From the NCBI GenBank assembly GCA_910589075.1, contig CAJUSK010000014.1, positions 1-31,380 on the forward strand: a stretch of 31,380 nucleotides of DNA, in the 5' to 3' direction. Position numbers and translations under genes: made by a program. Of the stretch, positions 7,161 through 14,520 are shown one piece after another. The stretch is from an uncultured Lachnospiraceae bacterium (GTDB taxonomy: Bacteria; Bacillota; Clostridia; Lachnospirales; Lachnospiraceae). Position 1 is the first letter of the stretch; every line of letters starts with the position of its first letter. Below the pieces are notes generated by a model that searched no databases, was not told the DNA's origin, and saw nothing but the letters and a program-made list of their open reading frames with translations.

Positions 7161-8096
7161 ATGCAGGCGGCAGGTATTGAAATGGAACTATCTACATTTC
7201 GTTATGACAGTATGATGGAGGAGATCAACCGGTTGCTGCTGTTTTATCCGTTTCTGGAAAAAACAGGCATCGGCAACAGCGTGATGGGCAAAGAAATTCC
7301 GGTACTCAGGATTGGTTCCGGTACACAGGAGGTTTTTTATGGCGCAGCATTCCATGCCAATGAATGGATTACCGCGCCGATACTTCTGCAATTTGCAGAG
7401 GAATATGCAGAGGCGGTGGCTTCGGGAATGGAACTGTATGGGACGGATGCCCGGAGTCTGTACCAGCAGGTGACTCTGTATCTTGCACCGCTGATAAATC
7501 CGGACGGCACGGATCTGGTAACCGGCGCTCTGGCGTCCGGCATGTATTATGAAGGTGCAAAACAGATTGGGGCATCCTATCCGTCCATTCCGTTTCCCGA
7601 CGGCTGGAAGGCCAATATAGAAGGGGTGGATTTGAATTTACAGTTTCCCGCCGGCTGGGAAATGGCCAGAGAGATTAAATTTGCCCAGGGCTATGGGATG
7701 CCTGCCCCGCGGGATTATGTGGGCGAGTTTCCGTTATCAGCGCCGGAAAGCCGGGCGGTGTATGAGTTTACACTGGCCCATGATTTTTCTCTGATTCTGG
7801 CGTACCATACACAGGGAGAAGTCATTTACTGGAAATACAAAGACCTGGAACCGGCCCGCTCCAGAGAAATTGCAGAATACTTTGGCCGTGTCAGCGGCTA
7901 TGCCGTGGAGGAGACACCCTATGCTTCCGGAAATGCAGGCTATAAAGACTGGTTTATCCTGCAATATGACCGGCCGGGATATACCATTGAGGCGGGGTAT
8001 GGGGAGAATCCGCTGCCCATAGAAGACTTTCCGGAAATTTACAGACGTAATACGGGGATTCTGATGGGCGGAATGACAGAAATCCTCAAAAGCTGA
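7161..8096 (+). CDS. M14-family zinc carboxypeptidase, likely gamma-D-glutamyl-diaminopimelate peptidase type
   Basis: A 311-residue metallopeptidase without a signal peptide. The zinc site is visible: HANE (His65, Glu68) and the second His at 216 in LAYHTQGE. The catalytic Glu is at 277 (TIEAGYGENPL). INPDGTDLV and GVDLNLQFPAGW follow the M14 pattern. In most relatives the last motif is DLNRNF, so the substrate-binding Arg is replaced here (N-L-Q). Bacterial members of this branch cleave the gamma-D-Glu to diaminopimelate bond in peptidoglycan stem peptides, so recycling of wall peptides in the cytoplasm is likely. The start at 7161 has only weak AAAGAA upstream; an in-frame ATG at 7182 is a possible alternative. 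It lies between a terminator and greA, apparently in its own unit. Confidence 0.85.
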   Translation: MQAAGIEMELSTFRYDSMMEEINRLLLFYPFLEKTGIGNSVMGKEIPVLRIGSGTQEVFYGAAFHANEWITAPILLQFAEEYAEAVASGMELYGTDARSLYQQVTLYLAPLINPDGTDLVTGALASGMYYEGAKQIGASYPSIPFPDGWKANIEGVDLNLQFPAGWEMAREIKFAQGYGMPAPRDYVGEFPLSAPESRAVYEFTLAHDFSLILAYHTQGEVIYWKYKDLEPARSREIAEYFGRVSGYAVEETPYASGNAGYKDWFILQYDRPGYTIEAGYGENPLPIEDFPEIYRRNTGILMGGMTEILKS

Positions 8097-8111
8097 CAAT
8101 CTATAAATGAC

Positions 8112-8256
8112 AGGGATGAAGCGGAACCGGAAAAACAGCGGAATCCCGCAGAGAACCAGGAAGAATTTTGCGGCCACGCAAGGGGACGAAAAATGCTTCC
8201 GGCAGAGAGGTTCACGGAGGGATGAAGCGGAACCGGAATAGGAGAAAAAATGTACG
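8112..8256 (+). repeat. Dispersed repeat copy A, upstream of greA, with a nested direct repeat
   Basis: GATGAAGCGGAACCGGAA occurs twice (8115-8132 and 8221-8238), with the same three bases before each copy, exactly 106 nt apart. Between them lies TTTGCGGCCACG...GGGGACG...AAATGCTTCC. The order CGGCCACG, GGACGxAAA, TTCC, GCGGAAC-GGAA, AGGAGAAA recurs at 21047-21130 before the alpha/beta hydrolase. In both places the repeat ends in the AGGAG that serves as ribosome binding site for the next gene. Confidence 0.6.
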
Positions 8257-8753
8257 ATAAGTTAACGAAATCCGATATGAAAAAAATGCAGGAAGAGATT
8301 GAGTACCGCAAACTGGAACTCCGTCCCAAACTGCTGGAAGAGGTAAAAGAAACCAGGGCGCATGGGGATCTGAGTGAAAATTTCGAATATCATGCAGCCA
8401 AAAAGGAAAAAAATAAAAATGAAAGCCGTATCCGTTATCTGGAACGCATGCTGCGCACTGCCCAGGTGATAGATGACAGTTCCAAAGAAGATGAAGTGGG
8501 TATGAACAATACGGTTTCGGTGTATTTTGAAGAAGATGATACGACAGAAGAATACAGGATTGTCACCACTGTGCGTGGGGATTCTCTCCACAACCTGATC
8601 AGTATTGAATCGCCTCTGGGCAGGGCTTTGATGGGACACCGGGCAGGTGACCGGGTAGAGGTAAAGGTAAATGATACATACAGCTATCCGGTTGTTATCA
8701 AAAGCATTGTCAATACAGAGGATGATTCCAAAGACAGAATCCGGAGCTATTAG
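8250..8753 (+). CDS. greA: Transcription elongation factor GreA
   Basis: A 167-residue cytoplasmic protein that binds in the RNA polymerase secondary channel and stimulates cleavage of backtracked RNA. The N-terminal coiled coil (about 1-80) carries the family signature GDLSENFEYHAAKKE (39-53), including the acidic tip region. The C-terminal FKBP-like domain shows ISIESPLGRALMGHRAGD, the usual hallmark of GreA. It is slightly longer than the usual 157-160 residues, with an extra charged tail (NTEDDSKDRIRSY). AGGAG lies 7-10 nt upstream of the ATG, within the dispersed repeat. It is not followed by lysS or another usual partner, so it seems to stand alone. Confidence 0.92.
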   Translation: MYDKLTKSDMKKMQEEIEYRKLELRPKLLEEVKETRAHGDLSENFEYHAAKKEKNKNESRIRYLERMLRTAQVIDDSSKEDEVGMNNTVSVYFEEDDTTEEYRIVTTVRGDSLHNLISIESPLGRALMGHRAGDRVEVKVNDTYSYPVVIKSIVNTEDDSKDRIRSY

Positions 8754-8829
8754 TCGGGATACCATGCATAGTTTGCACCAACAAGGGCATAATGAGACTG
8801 TAAAAATTATGTGAGAGAGGTGCACGTGT

Positions 8830-9288
8830 ATGGTATTAACAGAAAAAGAAGCCACTACAATCAAAGATTTGCAGACCCAGGAGGAAACCTGCATTAAAAA
8901 GTATGAGAAATACGGACAGCAGGCACATGATACGGAATTAAAAAATCTGTTCCAGACGCTCAAATCCAACGAGCAGGAACATTACAATTCTCTCAGCCAG
9001 GTTTTAAAGGGCACAGTTCCTTCCTGTAACTGCAATGATTCCAGAGGAAAAAGCTACAATCCCAAAAGGACATATGATCAGATGACCAATTCCCAGGATA
9101 AAAAGGATGACTGCTTCCTGGCGACGGACTGCATCGGAACAGAGAAACTGGTATCCTCCGAATACAATACCAATGTATTTACATGCAGTGATTCTGAAGT
9201 ACGCAAGCTCCTTGCCGATATACAGATTGAAGAGCAGAACCATGCGGAGATGTTGTACAAATATAAACAGGTCAACGGTATGCAGTAA
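8830..9288 (+). CDS. Ferritin-fold protein, CotF/spore-coat-like
   Basis: A 152-residue, mostly helical protein. It carries two E-x-x-H motifs: E48-Q-E-H51 in SNEQEHY and E135-Q-N-H138 in IEEQNHAEM. These are the metal-ligand pattern of ferritin-like four-helix bundles. Between the two helical pairs lies a polar linker with cysteines (SCNCND, DDCFLATDC). Helix composition and the LQTQEETCIKKYEKY opening resemble CotF-domain spore coat proteins of clostridia. A coat or spore-surface role is therefore likely, though a diiron or oxidative-stress role is possible. The start has GAGAGAGG upstream. A long hairpin follows at 9306. Not obviously in an operon with greA (76-nt gap). Confidence 0.65.
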   Translation: MVLTEKEATTIKDLQTQEETCIKKYEKYGQQAHDTELKNLFQTLKSNEQEHYNSLSQVLKGTVPSCNCNDSRGKSYNPKRTYDQMTNSQDKKDDCFLATDCIGTEKLVSSEYNTNVFTCSDSEVRKLLADIQIEEQNHAEMLYKYKQVNGMQ

Positions 9289-9305
9289 GCGGGCATATGT
9301 GATAA

Positions 9306-9343
9306 GAAGCCGGGACACATGGATTTGCATGTGTTCCGGCTTC
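9306..9343 (+). terminator. Long hairpin after the CotF-like gene
   Basis: GAAGCCGGGACACATG (9306-9321) pairs with CATGTGTTCCGGCTTC (9328-9343), 16 bp with one G-U pair and a 6-nt loop. The flank TTCACTGTTG is only weakly T-rich. It is probably a transcript-end structure, perhaps working with Rho. Confidence 0.65.
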
Positions 9344-9422
9344 ACTGTTGTCCGCAGTCGGTTCTGCAGGGAGGCCGCTGTCCCGGTAAGAGGCGGCTTC
9401 CAGGGCATTCCCTCTAAAATAC

Positions 9423-9451
9423 TTGTATTTTTAGAATGCAGATGATAGGAT
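9423..9451 (+). promoter_or_regulatory. Candidate promoter of the histidine phosphatase
   Basis: TTGTAT (9423-9428) and TAGGAT (9446-9451) are spaced by 17 bp, 44 nt upstream of the start codon. The -35 overlaps a small AT-rich hairpin (TCTAAAATA/TATTTTTAGA, 9414-9437). Confidence 0.4.
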
Positions 9452-9494
9452 TAGGTGATTACACAATCTGAAAAATGAGGAAAGGAACGAACCA

Positions 9495-10217
9495 ATGAAA
9501 CTGATATTTATCAGACACGGAGACCCCGATTATGAGCACGATACACTGACAGAGAAAGGCATCCGGGAGGCGGCGCTGCTGGGAGAGCGTGTACGGGACT
9601 GGAAGGTGGATGAACTGTATGTATCCTGCCTGGGGCGGGCAAGGAAAACGGCGGAACCGGTGGAAGCAGCCCTGAACAGGAAAGGGATTGTACTGGACTG
9701 GCTGCAGGAATTCAGGGGCAGGATTGATGCGAAACGCGGTTATGGCGACGGCTATCCATGGGATTTTGCACCTGCTTTCTGGACGGGCATACCGGAGCTG
9801 TATGATAAGGAAACATGGTATCGGGCGGAAATCATGCAAAAAAACGGAGATTTGCCTTCCGTAGAGGAGGTTTATCTGGAAACCTGTGAAAAACTGGATG
9901 GGCTTTTGGCTGCATATGGGTGCCGGCGTGAAAAGGGATATTATCGGGTGGAGCCGGGAAATGATAAGACCATTGTCCTGGTATGCCATATGGCAATCAC
10001 CTTTGTTATGCTGTCCCATTTACTGGGGATTTCTTTTCCGGCGCTGGTACATGGTATGTTTCTGCCGCCCACATCTGTTACCGTTGTGGGCAGTGAAGAA
10101 ATGGAGCCGGGAATCGCTTCCTTCCGCTGCCAGTGTATGGGAGATGTATGGCATTTACGTAAGAATGGGGAACCTGTTTCCGATAAAGGATATTTTGGTG
10201 AGTTGTTCCGCGAATGA
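9495..10217 (+). CDS. Histidine phosphatase family protein (phosphoglycerate-mutase-like)
   Basis: A 240-residue cytoplasmic enzyme with the RHG motif at residues 7-9, His8 being the phospho-accepting residue. The second catalytic His is at 165 in VLVCHMAITF. YVSCLGRARKTAEP holds the conserved Arg that follows the first strand in this family (normally S-x-x-x-R-x-x-x-T). An alpha-helical insert (about 80-150) is longer than in small phosphatases such as CobC. Substrate cannot be predicted: family members act on phosphosugars, nucleotides or adenosylcobalamin precursors. The start is supported by AGGAAAGGAA upstream. It converges with the MATE gene, with only 75 nt between the stops and no clear terminator in the gap. 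Confidence 0.85.
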   Translation: MKLIFIRHGDPDYEHDTLTEKGIREAALLGERVRDWKVDELYVSCLGRARKTAEPVEAALNRKGIVLDWLQEFRGRIDAKRGYGDGYPWDFAPAFWTGIPELYDKETWYRAEIMQKNGDLPSVEEVYLETCEKLDGLLAAYGCRREKGYYRVEPGNDKTIVLVCHMAITFVMLSHLLGISFPALVHGMFLPPTSVTVVGSEEMEPGIASFRCQCMGDVWHLRKNGEPVSDKGYFGELFRE

Positions 10218-10292
10218 TGAAGCAGACATTCCGTATTTCCCCGCGTCAGCGGGCAGGCCGGCGGATCTGTCCGTGAGAGCGGGGATGGCAAC

Positions 10293-11654
10293 TTAGGAAA
10301 ACAGGTCGTCGCGGGTGATGTTATTGAGCCATTTGCCGCTGCGGTAATGCCGGATGACCCAGGGCCATTTTACAAATTCGTCTGTACAGAGGAGAAAGTA
10401 GACCCACATAACCGGCAGTTTGAATACAAAGGCGGCCAGAAACCCCAGCGGAACGGCGTAACACCACATATCCACTGTGTCACATACAAAACCGAACCGG
10501 CTGTCTCCGCCTGCCCGGAAAACACCCGCAATCAGCGTGGTATTCACGGCTGCGCCCATGATGTAATATGTATTGATCAGCAGCATATATTTGAGATAGT
10601 GCATGGCCTGGTCAGACAGAGCGGCATACTTCATAACAAACGGAATGGATAACAGGACGATCAGACCGCCCAGAGCGCCGGCTATGACTGTCAGTTTCAT
10701 CAAATCCCTTGCAGCGGCCCGGGCCTTTTCCGGCTTATTTTCCCCGATGATATTGCCCAGCAATATACCGCCGGCATTGGCGATTCCGAAACAGAATACA
10801 GTGCCGAAATTGCGCACAACCGCGACGAAGGAATTGGCGGCCACAGCGTTTGTTTCCAGATGCCCGATGATTGCAGAGTACATGGAAAATGCCAGTCCCC
10901 AGCTTACATCGTTGCCTACGGCGGGCAGGGAGACACGGAGAAAATCGGAAAAAAGAATTTTATTTTTCATCAGGAGATAGCGCAAGTCCAGTTTCACATA
11001 TCTGCTTTTCAGGGATACGAGGAAACAGCCAATGAGCTGGATACATCTGGACAGAGAGGTGGCAATGGCGACACCTGCAGCGCCCAGTCTCGGCGCGCCC
11101 AGCAGACCAAAAATAAATATGGCATTCACAAATACGTTCAGTGAAAATGCCAGTACATTCAAAGCTGTGCTGATCACAACTCTGCCTGTGCTGCGCAGAA
11201 TGGCCAGATAGACTTCCGAAACACCCCAACACAGATAGGCCACACTCATAAACCGCAGATAAGATGTACCGATTGCAATCAGTTCCCGGTCATTTGTAAA
11301 AACAAGCATCATCTGTTCCGGAATCAGAATGGCTGCACAGGCAAACACCAGACCTGCCAGCAGGGCAAACCGCAGGGCAATGCCTTCGACAACCTGAATT
11401 GCCTGCAGATCCCCCTTTCCATAATACTGGGCACAGAGAATGGACGCACCTGTACCCAGGCCGAAAAATATCATAAACAGAATACCCGCATACTGGGAGG
11501 CAAGCGATACGGCTGAGATGGCAGACTGTCCTGTATAATTGAGCATGACTACGTCGGCGGAGCTGACAGCGGCGCTGAGAAGGTTCTGGATGATAATGGG
11601 CAGTACCAGTTGAAATATGCGGCTGTATATAGATGTATCCCGTGTGTTTGTCAT
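10293..11654 (-). CDS. MATE-family multidrug or metabolite exporter
   Basis: A 453-residue integral membrane protein with about twelve hydrophobic segments, the normal MATE size and topology. The N-terminus (IFQLVLPIIIQNLLSAAVSSADVVML) and GTGASILCAQYYGKGD match the first two helices of the family. The mirror motif in the second half, GNIIGENKPEKARAAARDL, marks the internal duplication. MATE proteins export cationic compounds, drugs or metabolites using H+ or Na+ gradients; the substrate cannot be told from sequence. The start has AACAGGAAAACC upstream. It is transcribed away from the GNAT gene and shares a 198-nt divergent region with it. Confidence 0.92.
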   Translation of the reverse strand: MTNTRDTSIYSRIFQLVLPIIIQNLLSAAVSSADVVMLNYTGQSAISAVSLASQYAGILFMIFFGLGTGASILCAQYYGKGDLQAIQVVEGIALRFALLAGLVFACAAILIPEQMMLVFTNDRELIAIGTSYLRFMSVAYLCWGVSEVYLAILRSTGRVVISTALNVLAFSLNVFVNAIFIFGLLGAPRLGAAGVAIATSLSRCIQLIGCFLVSLKSRYVKLDLRYLLMKNKILFSDFLRVSLPAVGNDVSWGLAFSMYSAIIGHLETNAVAANSFVAVVRNFGTVFCFGIANAGGILLGNIIGENKPEKARAAARDLMKLTVIAGALGGLIVLLSIPFVMKYAALSDQAMHYLKYMLLINTYYIMGAAVNTTLIAGVFRAGGDSRFGFVCDTVDMWCYAVPLGFLAAFVFKLPVMWVYFLLCTDEFVKWPWVIRHYRSGKWLNNITRDDLFS

Positions 11655-11768
11655 GGTATGGTTTTCCTGTTCTGTGGAATTTTCCGATAGAATAACGGAA
11701 GTTGCCGGTAATTTGAATTATCTTATCACAGCAGGATAGATATTACAACGGTGAACGTATCGGAAGGA

Positions 11769-11797
11769 TTGCCGTCAGATCATAAATCTGATACACT
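11769..11797 (+). promoter_or_regulatory. Candidate promoter with an embedded palindrome upstream of the GNAT gene
   Basis: TTGCCG (11769-11774) and TACACT (11792-11797) have 17-bp spacing. The palindrome TCAGAT-CATAA-ATCTGA (11775-11791) exactly fills the spacer. A dimeric repressor bound there would block polymerase. The assignment is by pattern only. Confidence 0.4.
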
Positions 11798-11852
11798 CAG
11801 ACATGGAAAAGAGAAGGTCAGACAGGGAACATAAGAGAGGTAAAGAACAGGT

Positions 11853-12416
11853 ATGGAACAGGTGGAAATCAGGATGGCGGAACCAAAGGACTGTGCAAAG
11901 ATATTGGACATCTACCGTTATTATGTGGAAAACACGGCAGTTTCCTTTGAATATGAAGTGCCCACAGAGACGGAATTTTGTTTCAGGATAGAGACCACAT
12001 TAAAAAAATATCCATACCTTGTGGCTGTAAGCGATGGAACGATTAGGGGGTATGCGTATGCCGGCCCTTTTATCAGACGCGCAGCCTATGACTGGTCTGC
12101 AGAAACGACCATTTATCTGGAACCGGGCAGAAAGCGGCAGGGTATCGGGAGAAAACTGTACGGAGAACTGGAGATGCGCCTGCAGGAGAAGGGAATCCTG
12201 AATTTGTATGCCTGCATTGGCTCCCCGGAAAAGGAAGATGCATATCTCACAAATGACAGTGAGAAATTCCATGCCCGTATGGGATTTCGTAAGGTGGGAA
12301 CATTTTACCGGTGTGGTTATAAATTTGGCCGATGGTATCATATGATCTGGATGGAAAAAATCATTGGAGAACATCGTTTGAACCAGGGGAGGCCGTTTCA
12401 GCCATTTCCGTCATAG
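11853..12416 (+). CDS. GNAT N-acetyltransferase, phosphinothricin-acetyltransferase-like
   Basis: A 187-residue cytoplasmic acetyltransferase using acetyl-CoA. The opening IRMAEPKDCAKILDIYRYYVENTAVSFEYE is typical of the PAT/Bar (YwnH-like) branch, with the TAVSFE segment that shapes the substrate pocket. The acetyl-CoA pyrophosphate loop is GRKRQGIGRKLY (about residues 92-103). HARMGFRKVGTFYRCGYKFGRWYHMIWMEK is the usual end of the family. The last 15 residues after MEKII are a species-specific tail. Natural substrates of such enzymes include methionine sulfone-like and other toxic amino acids; the true substrate is unknown. The start follows GAGAGGTAAAGAACAGGT, so the ribosome binding site is only moderate. 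Confidence 0.85.
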   Translation: MEQVEIRMAEPKDCAKILDIYRYYVENTAVSFEYEVPTETEFCFRIETTLKKYPYLVAVSDGTIRGYAYAGPFIRRAAYDWSAETTIYLEPGRKRQGIGRKLYGELEMRLQEKGILNLYACIGSPEKEDAYLTNDSEKFHARMGFRKVGTFYRCGYKFGRWYHMIWMEKIIGEHRLNQGRPFQPFPS

Positions 12417-13040
12417 AGCTGTTGAAGGGATAAACAGGGCTGTTTCTCATAACGGGGAATCTGATTATCCATTCTGTACTGCATTTGGTATAGGCTGTGC
12501 GCTTCCGGTTTTTATATGCACTGGTATTCTCATATGCATGCATTGCCAATGCATGTATCCCCGTTATGTCATCTCCGGTCAGTCATTGATAAAACCATGG
12601 GATATGCAGCCGGTAACATTACGCATACATCCTGAGACATAAGATTCTCCTGAAAACCGGTCACATTCAATTTCATTCCTTTTAACCGGGCCGACTCCCG
12701 GTGCTTCTGATCCTATACATAAATGGCTGTGCCGTTACAGTCCACACGGTATGTGCCATTCTCATAAAATCCCCCAAAACGCCACATTGTAATCTTTTGC
12801 CTGACTGTCTTCCTGTCTGCTTGAACAGATGATAGCAGAACCGCTTTGGCTTGTATATATGCCAATATGGGCAATGCGTCTGCCCCACGTTCAGATGCCC
12901 CTTTTCTCAAATCCACATCAGAAATATACTCCCCTTTCGACAAAAAATGAAAATTCGCAAGATGTGAAAAACCACATTCCCAAAGATGAACAAAGAAAGA
13001 AAAACATAACAAATATTTAGAATATGCCGCCGGAAATTGG
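12417..13040. other. Long non-coding stretch between the GNAT gene and mglB
   Basis: About 620 bases with no supported gene. Reverse-strand open frames exist (the longest is 124 residues, 12713-13087), but they lack a credible start and I recognise no family. What can be seen is a long-range inverted repeat with a nested perfect palindrome at 12449-12567 (separate entry) and a small ACCGGG/CCCGGT hairpin at 12685-12702. There are also A-rich direct-repeat-like stretches (12958-12996) just upstream of the mglB promoter. Confidence 0.6.
12449..12567. repeat. Long-range inverted repeat enclosing a perfect 19-bp palindrome
   Basis: ATAACGGGGA (12449-12458) is perfectly complementary to TCCCCGTTAT (12558-12567). 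Just inside the right arm is CATGCATTG-C-CAATGCATG (12537-12555), a perfect palindrome. Together they could fold as a closed RNA domain of about 120 nt on either strand, or act as protein-binding DNA. No known riboswitch or small RNA is recognised. Confidence 0.5.
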
Positions 13041-13042
13041 AA

Positions 13043-13051
13043 TGATATAAT
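13043..13051 (+). promoter_or_regulatory. Extended -10 promoter of the mgl operon
   Basis: TGATATAAT: an extended -10 TGn followed by a perfect TATAAT (13046-13051), without a good -35. That is typical of promoters needing an activator. Transcription would start near 13058, about 105 nt before mglB. The repeat TGTGCAAAA occurs twice downstream (13057-13065 and 13081-13089). Confidence 0.55.
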
Positions 13052-13162
13052 AAAAATGTGCAAAAAACCATGGGAAAAATTGTGCAAAAGAGACAGCAGT
13101 TCGTACAGACAGATACAATCAATGTACAGAACGCATAAAAATGATTCAGGAGGAAAACACCT

Positions 13163-14311
13163 ATGAAAAAGAAAGCACTGGCATTATTGCTTGGTATCTG
13201 CATGATAACGATGACAGCCTGCGGCAATGCTTCATCACAGACATCGGGAGAGGCGCCCGCATCCACGGCAGATGAAGGCGCTGCAGACGACACGGCCGGG
13301 GCGGAAGATGCCCAGGCACAGGGAGAGGCAGCAGGTTCTGCAGTGGCAGGCGTGGTATGGTATAATTTTGCGGATACCTTTATTTCCAATGCAAGACAGA
13401 CACTGATTAATATTGGCGCGGCAGACGGCACCATTACCATCACCGATGCGGACAGCACCAATGATGTAAGCACGCAGACGAGTAATATGAACAATTTCTT
13501 TACCCAGGGCGTGGACTATCTGGTACTGAATAATATCAATACCGGCGCCATTACCGAAATATGCGACCAGATTCAGGCAGAAGGCTGCTATGGTATCTTT
13601 GCCAATACCGATACTCCTTCTGATGAAGATTTTGCGAAAAATGACAAACTCTACAGTGTATCGTCCGTGGCAACCCAGTCTGGCACCATTATGGGCGAGG
13701 CACTGGCAGAATACTGGCAGGCACATCCGGAAGCAGACCGCAACGGCAACGGAAAACTGGACTATGTGATGCTGCTTGGTATTCAGGGACATTATGATAC
13801 CACGGTACGTTCCCAGTATTCCGTACAGGCTCTGGAAGACGCGGGAATCGAAGTAAATAACATCGGCGGCGAAATCATCTGTGACTACAGCCGTGCTACG
13901 GCACAGGAAAAAGTTGCGGCGTTGCTTGCCAACTACAGCGATGATATCGACGCGGTGATCGCCTGCAATGACGATATGGCACTGGGCGCTATTGAAGCGC
14001 TGAAAGCGGGCGGCTTCTTCACCGGTGATGATACCTACCTTCCGGTCTGCGGCGTAGATGCCACCGTAAACGGCTGCCAGGCCATCAAAGACGGCACTAT
14101 GCTGGTAACGGCTCTCAATAACCCGGTTATGCTGGCAAAATCCATTTATAAAGTGATGTATCTGACAAACAGCGGACAGGAAGTGACCACTGAGTCCATG
14201 GGTCTGGAAGGGGTTTCTGTGGAAGGACACAGAGTATGGCTGGATTACTCCCCCGTTACCATCGACAATGTAGACCAGGCAACCTATGACATCAATGATA
14301 CAGCATTTTAA
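13163..14311 (+). CDS. mglB: Galactose/glucose-type ABC transporter substrate-binding lipoprotein
   Basis: A 382-residue lipoprotein: the signal MKKKALALLLGICMITMTAC ends in a lipobox with Cys20. An Ala/Glu/Asp-rich tether (about 22-65) precedes the periplasmic-binding-protein fold. The segment D192-R-N-G-N-G-K-L is the EF-hand-like calcium loop that distinguishes MglB galactose/glucose-binding proteins from RbsB-type proteins. The middle IDAVIACNDDMALGAIEAL and later PVCGVDATVNGCQAIKDG are the second-domain signatures of the family. It captures sugar at the outer membrane face and delivers it to MglA/MglC. AGGAGG lies 9-14 nt upstream of the ATG. A hairpin and a terminator-like structure separate it from mglA, probably allowing excess binding protein. 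Substrate is galactose or glucose by family, not proven. Confidence 0.88.
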   Translation: MKKKALALLLGICMITMTACGNASSQTSGEAPASTADEGAADDTAGAEDAQAQGEAAGSAVAGVVWYNFADTFISNARQTLINIGAADGTITITDADSTNDVSTQTSNMNNFFTQGVDYLVLNNINTGAITEICDQIQAEGCYGIFANTDTPSDEDFAKNDKLYSVSSVATQSGTIMGEALAEYWQAHPEADRNGNGKLDYVMLLGIQGHYDTTVRSQYSVQALEDAGIEVNNIGGEIICDYSRATAQEKVAALLANYSDDIDAVIACNDDMALGAIEALKAGGFFTGDDTYLPVCGVDATVNGCQAIKDGTMLVTALNNPVMLAKSIYKVMYLTNSGQEVTTESMGLEGVSVEGHRVWLDYSPVTIDNVDQATYDINDTAF

Positions 14312-14318
14312 TACATGC

Positions 14319-14347
14319 CCGGAGCCGGCAGCACATACAGGCTCCGG
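14319..14347 (+). repeat. Hairpin directly after mglB
   Basis: CCGGAGCC (14319-14326) and GGCTCCGG (14340-14347), a perfect 8-bp GC-rich stem starting 8 nt after the stop codon, with no T-run. It fits a 3' stabilising structure that protects the mglB message. Confidence 0.5.
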
Positions 14348-14414
14348 CGCTGATATTTGATAAACAAAAAACAAAATAACAATCACATAAGAGCCTGGCC
14401 CGTTATGGGCCGGC

Positions 14415-14468
14415 AGCCCCGCAGCCTGCTGCAATACAGGTTTCATGCAGCCTGGTGCGGGGCTTTTA
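14415..14468 (+). terminator. Intercistronic terminator or attenuator between mglB and mglA
   Basis: AGCCCCGC (14415-14422) pairs with GCGGGGCT (14457-14464), and further GCCTGC/GCAGGC-like pairing inside lengthens the stem. TTTTA follows. Because mglA, 53 nt downstream, shows no obvious promoter of its own, partial read-through is likely. Confidence 0.75.
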
Positions 14469-14520
14469 CTGACCAGTGAACGGCAGTACACTGGTGACTT
14501 ACAAGCAAGGAGGGTAGCTT

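Noticed and set aside
12713..13087. Reverse-strand 124-residue ORF in the GNAT-mglB gap
   Set aside because: No ribosome binding site, no recognisable domain, and it runs across the mglB promoter.
13057..13089. Catabolite-repression (cre) site near the mgl promoter
   Set aside because: No stretch there matches the palindromic cre pattern; only short TGTGCAAAA direct repeats are present.
13235..14491. Reverse-strand 418-codon open frame over mglB
   Set aside because: Antisense shadow of a gene with a clear signal peptide, calcium loop and ribosome binding site.
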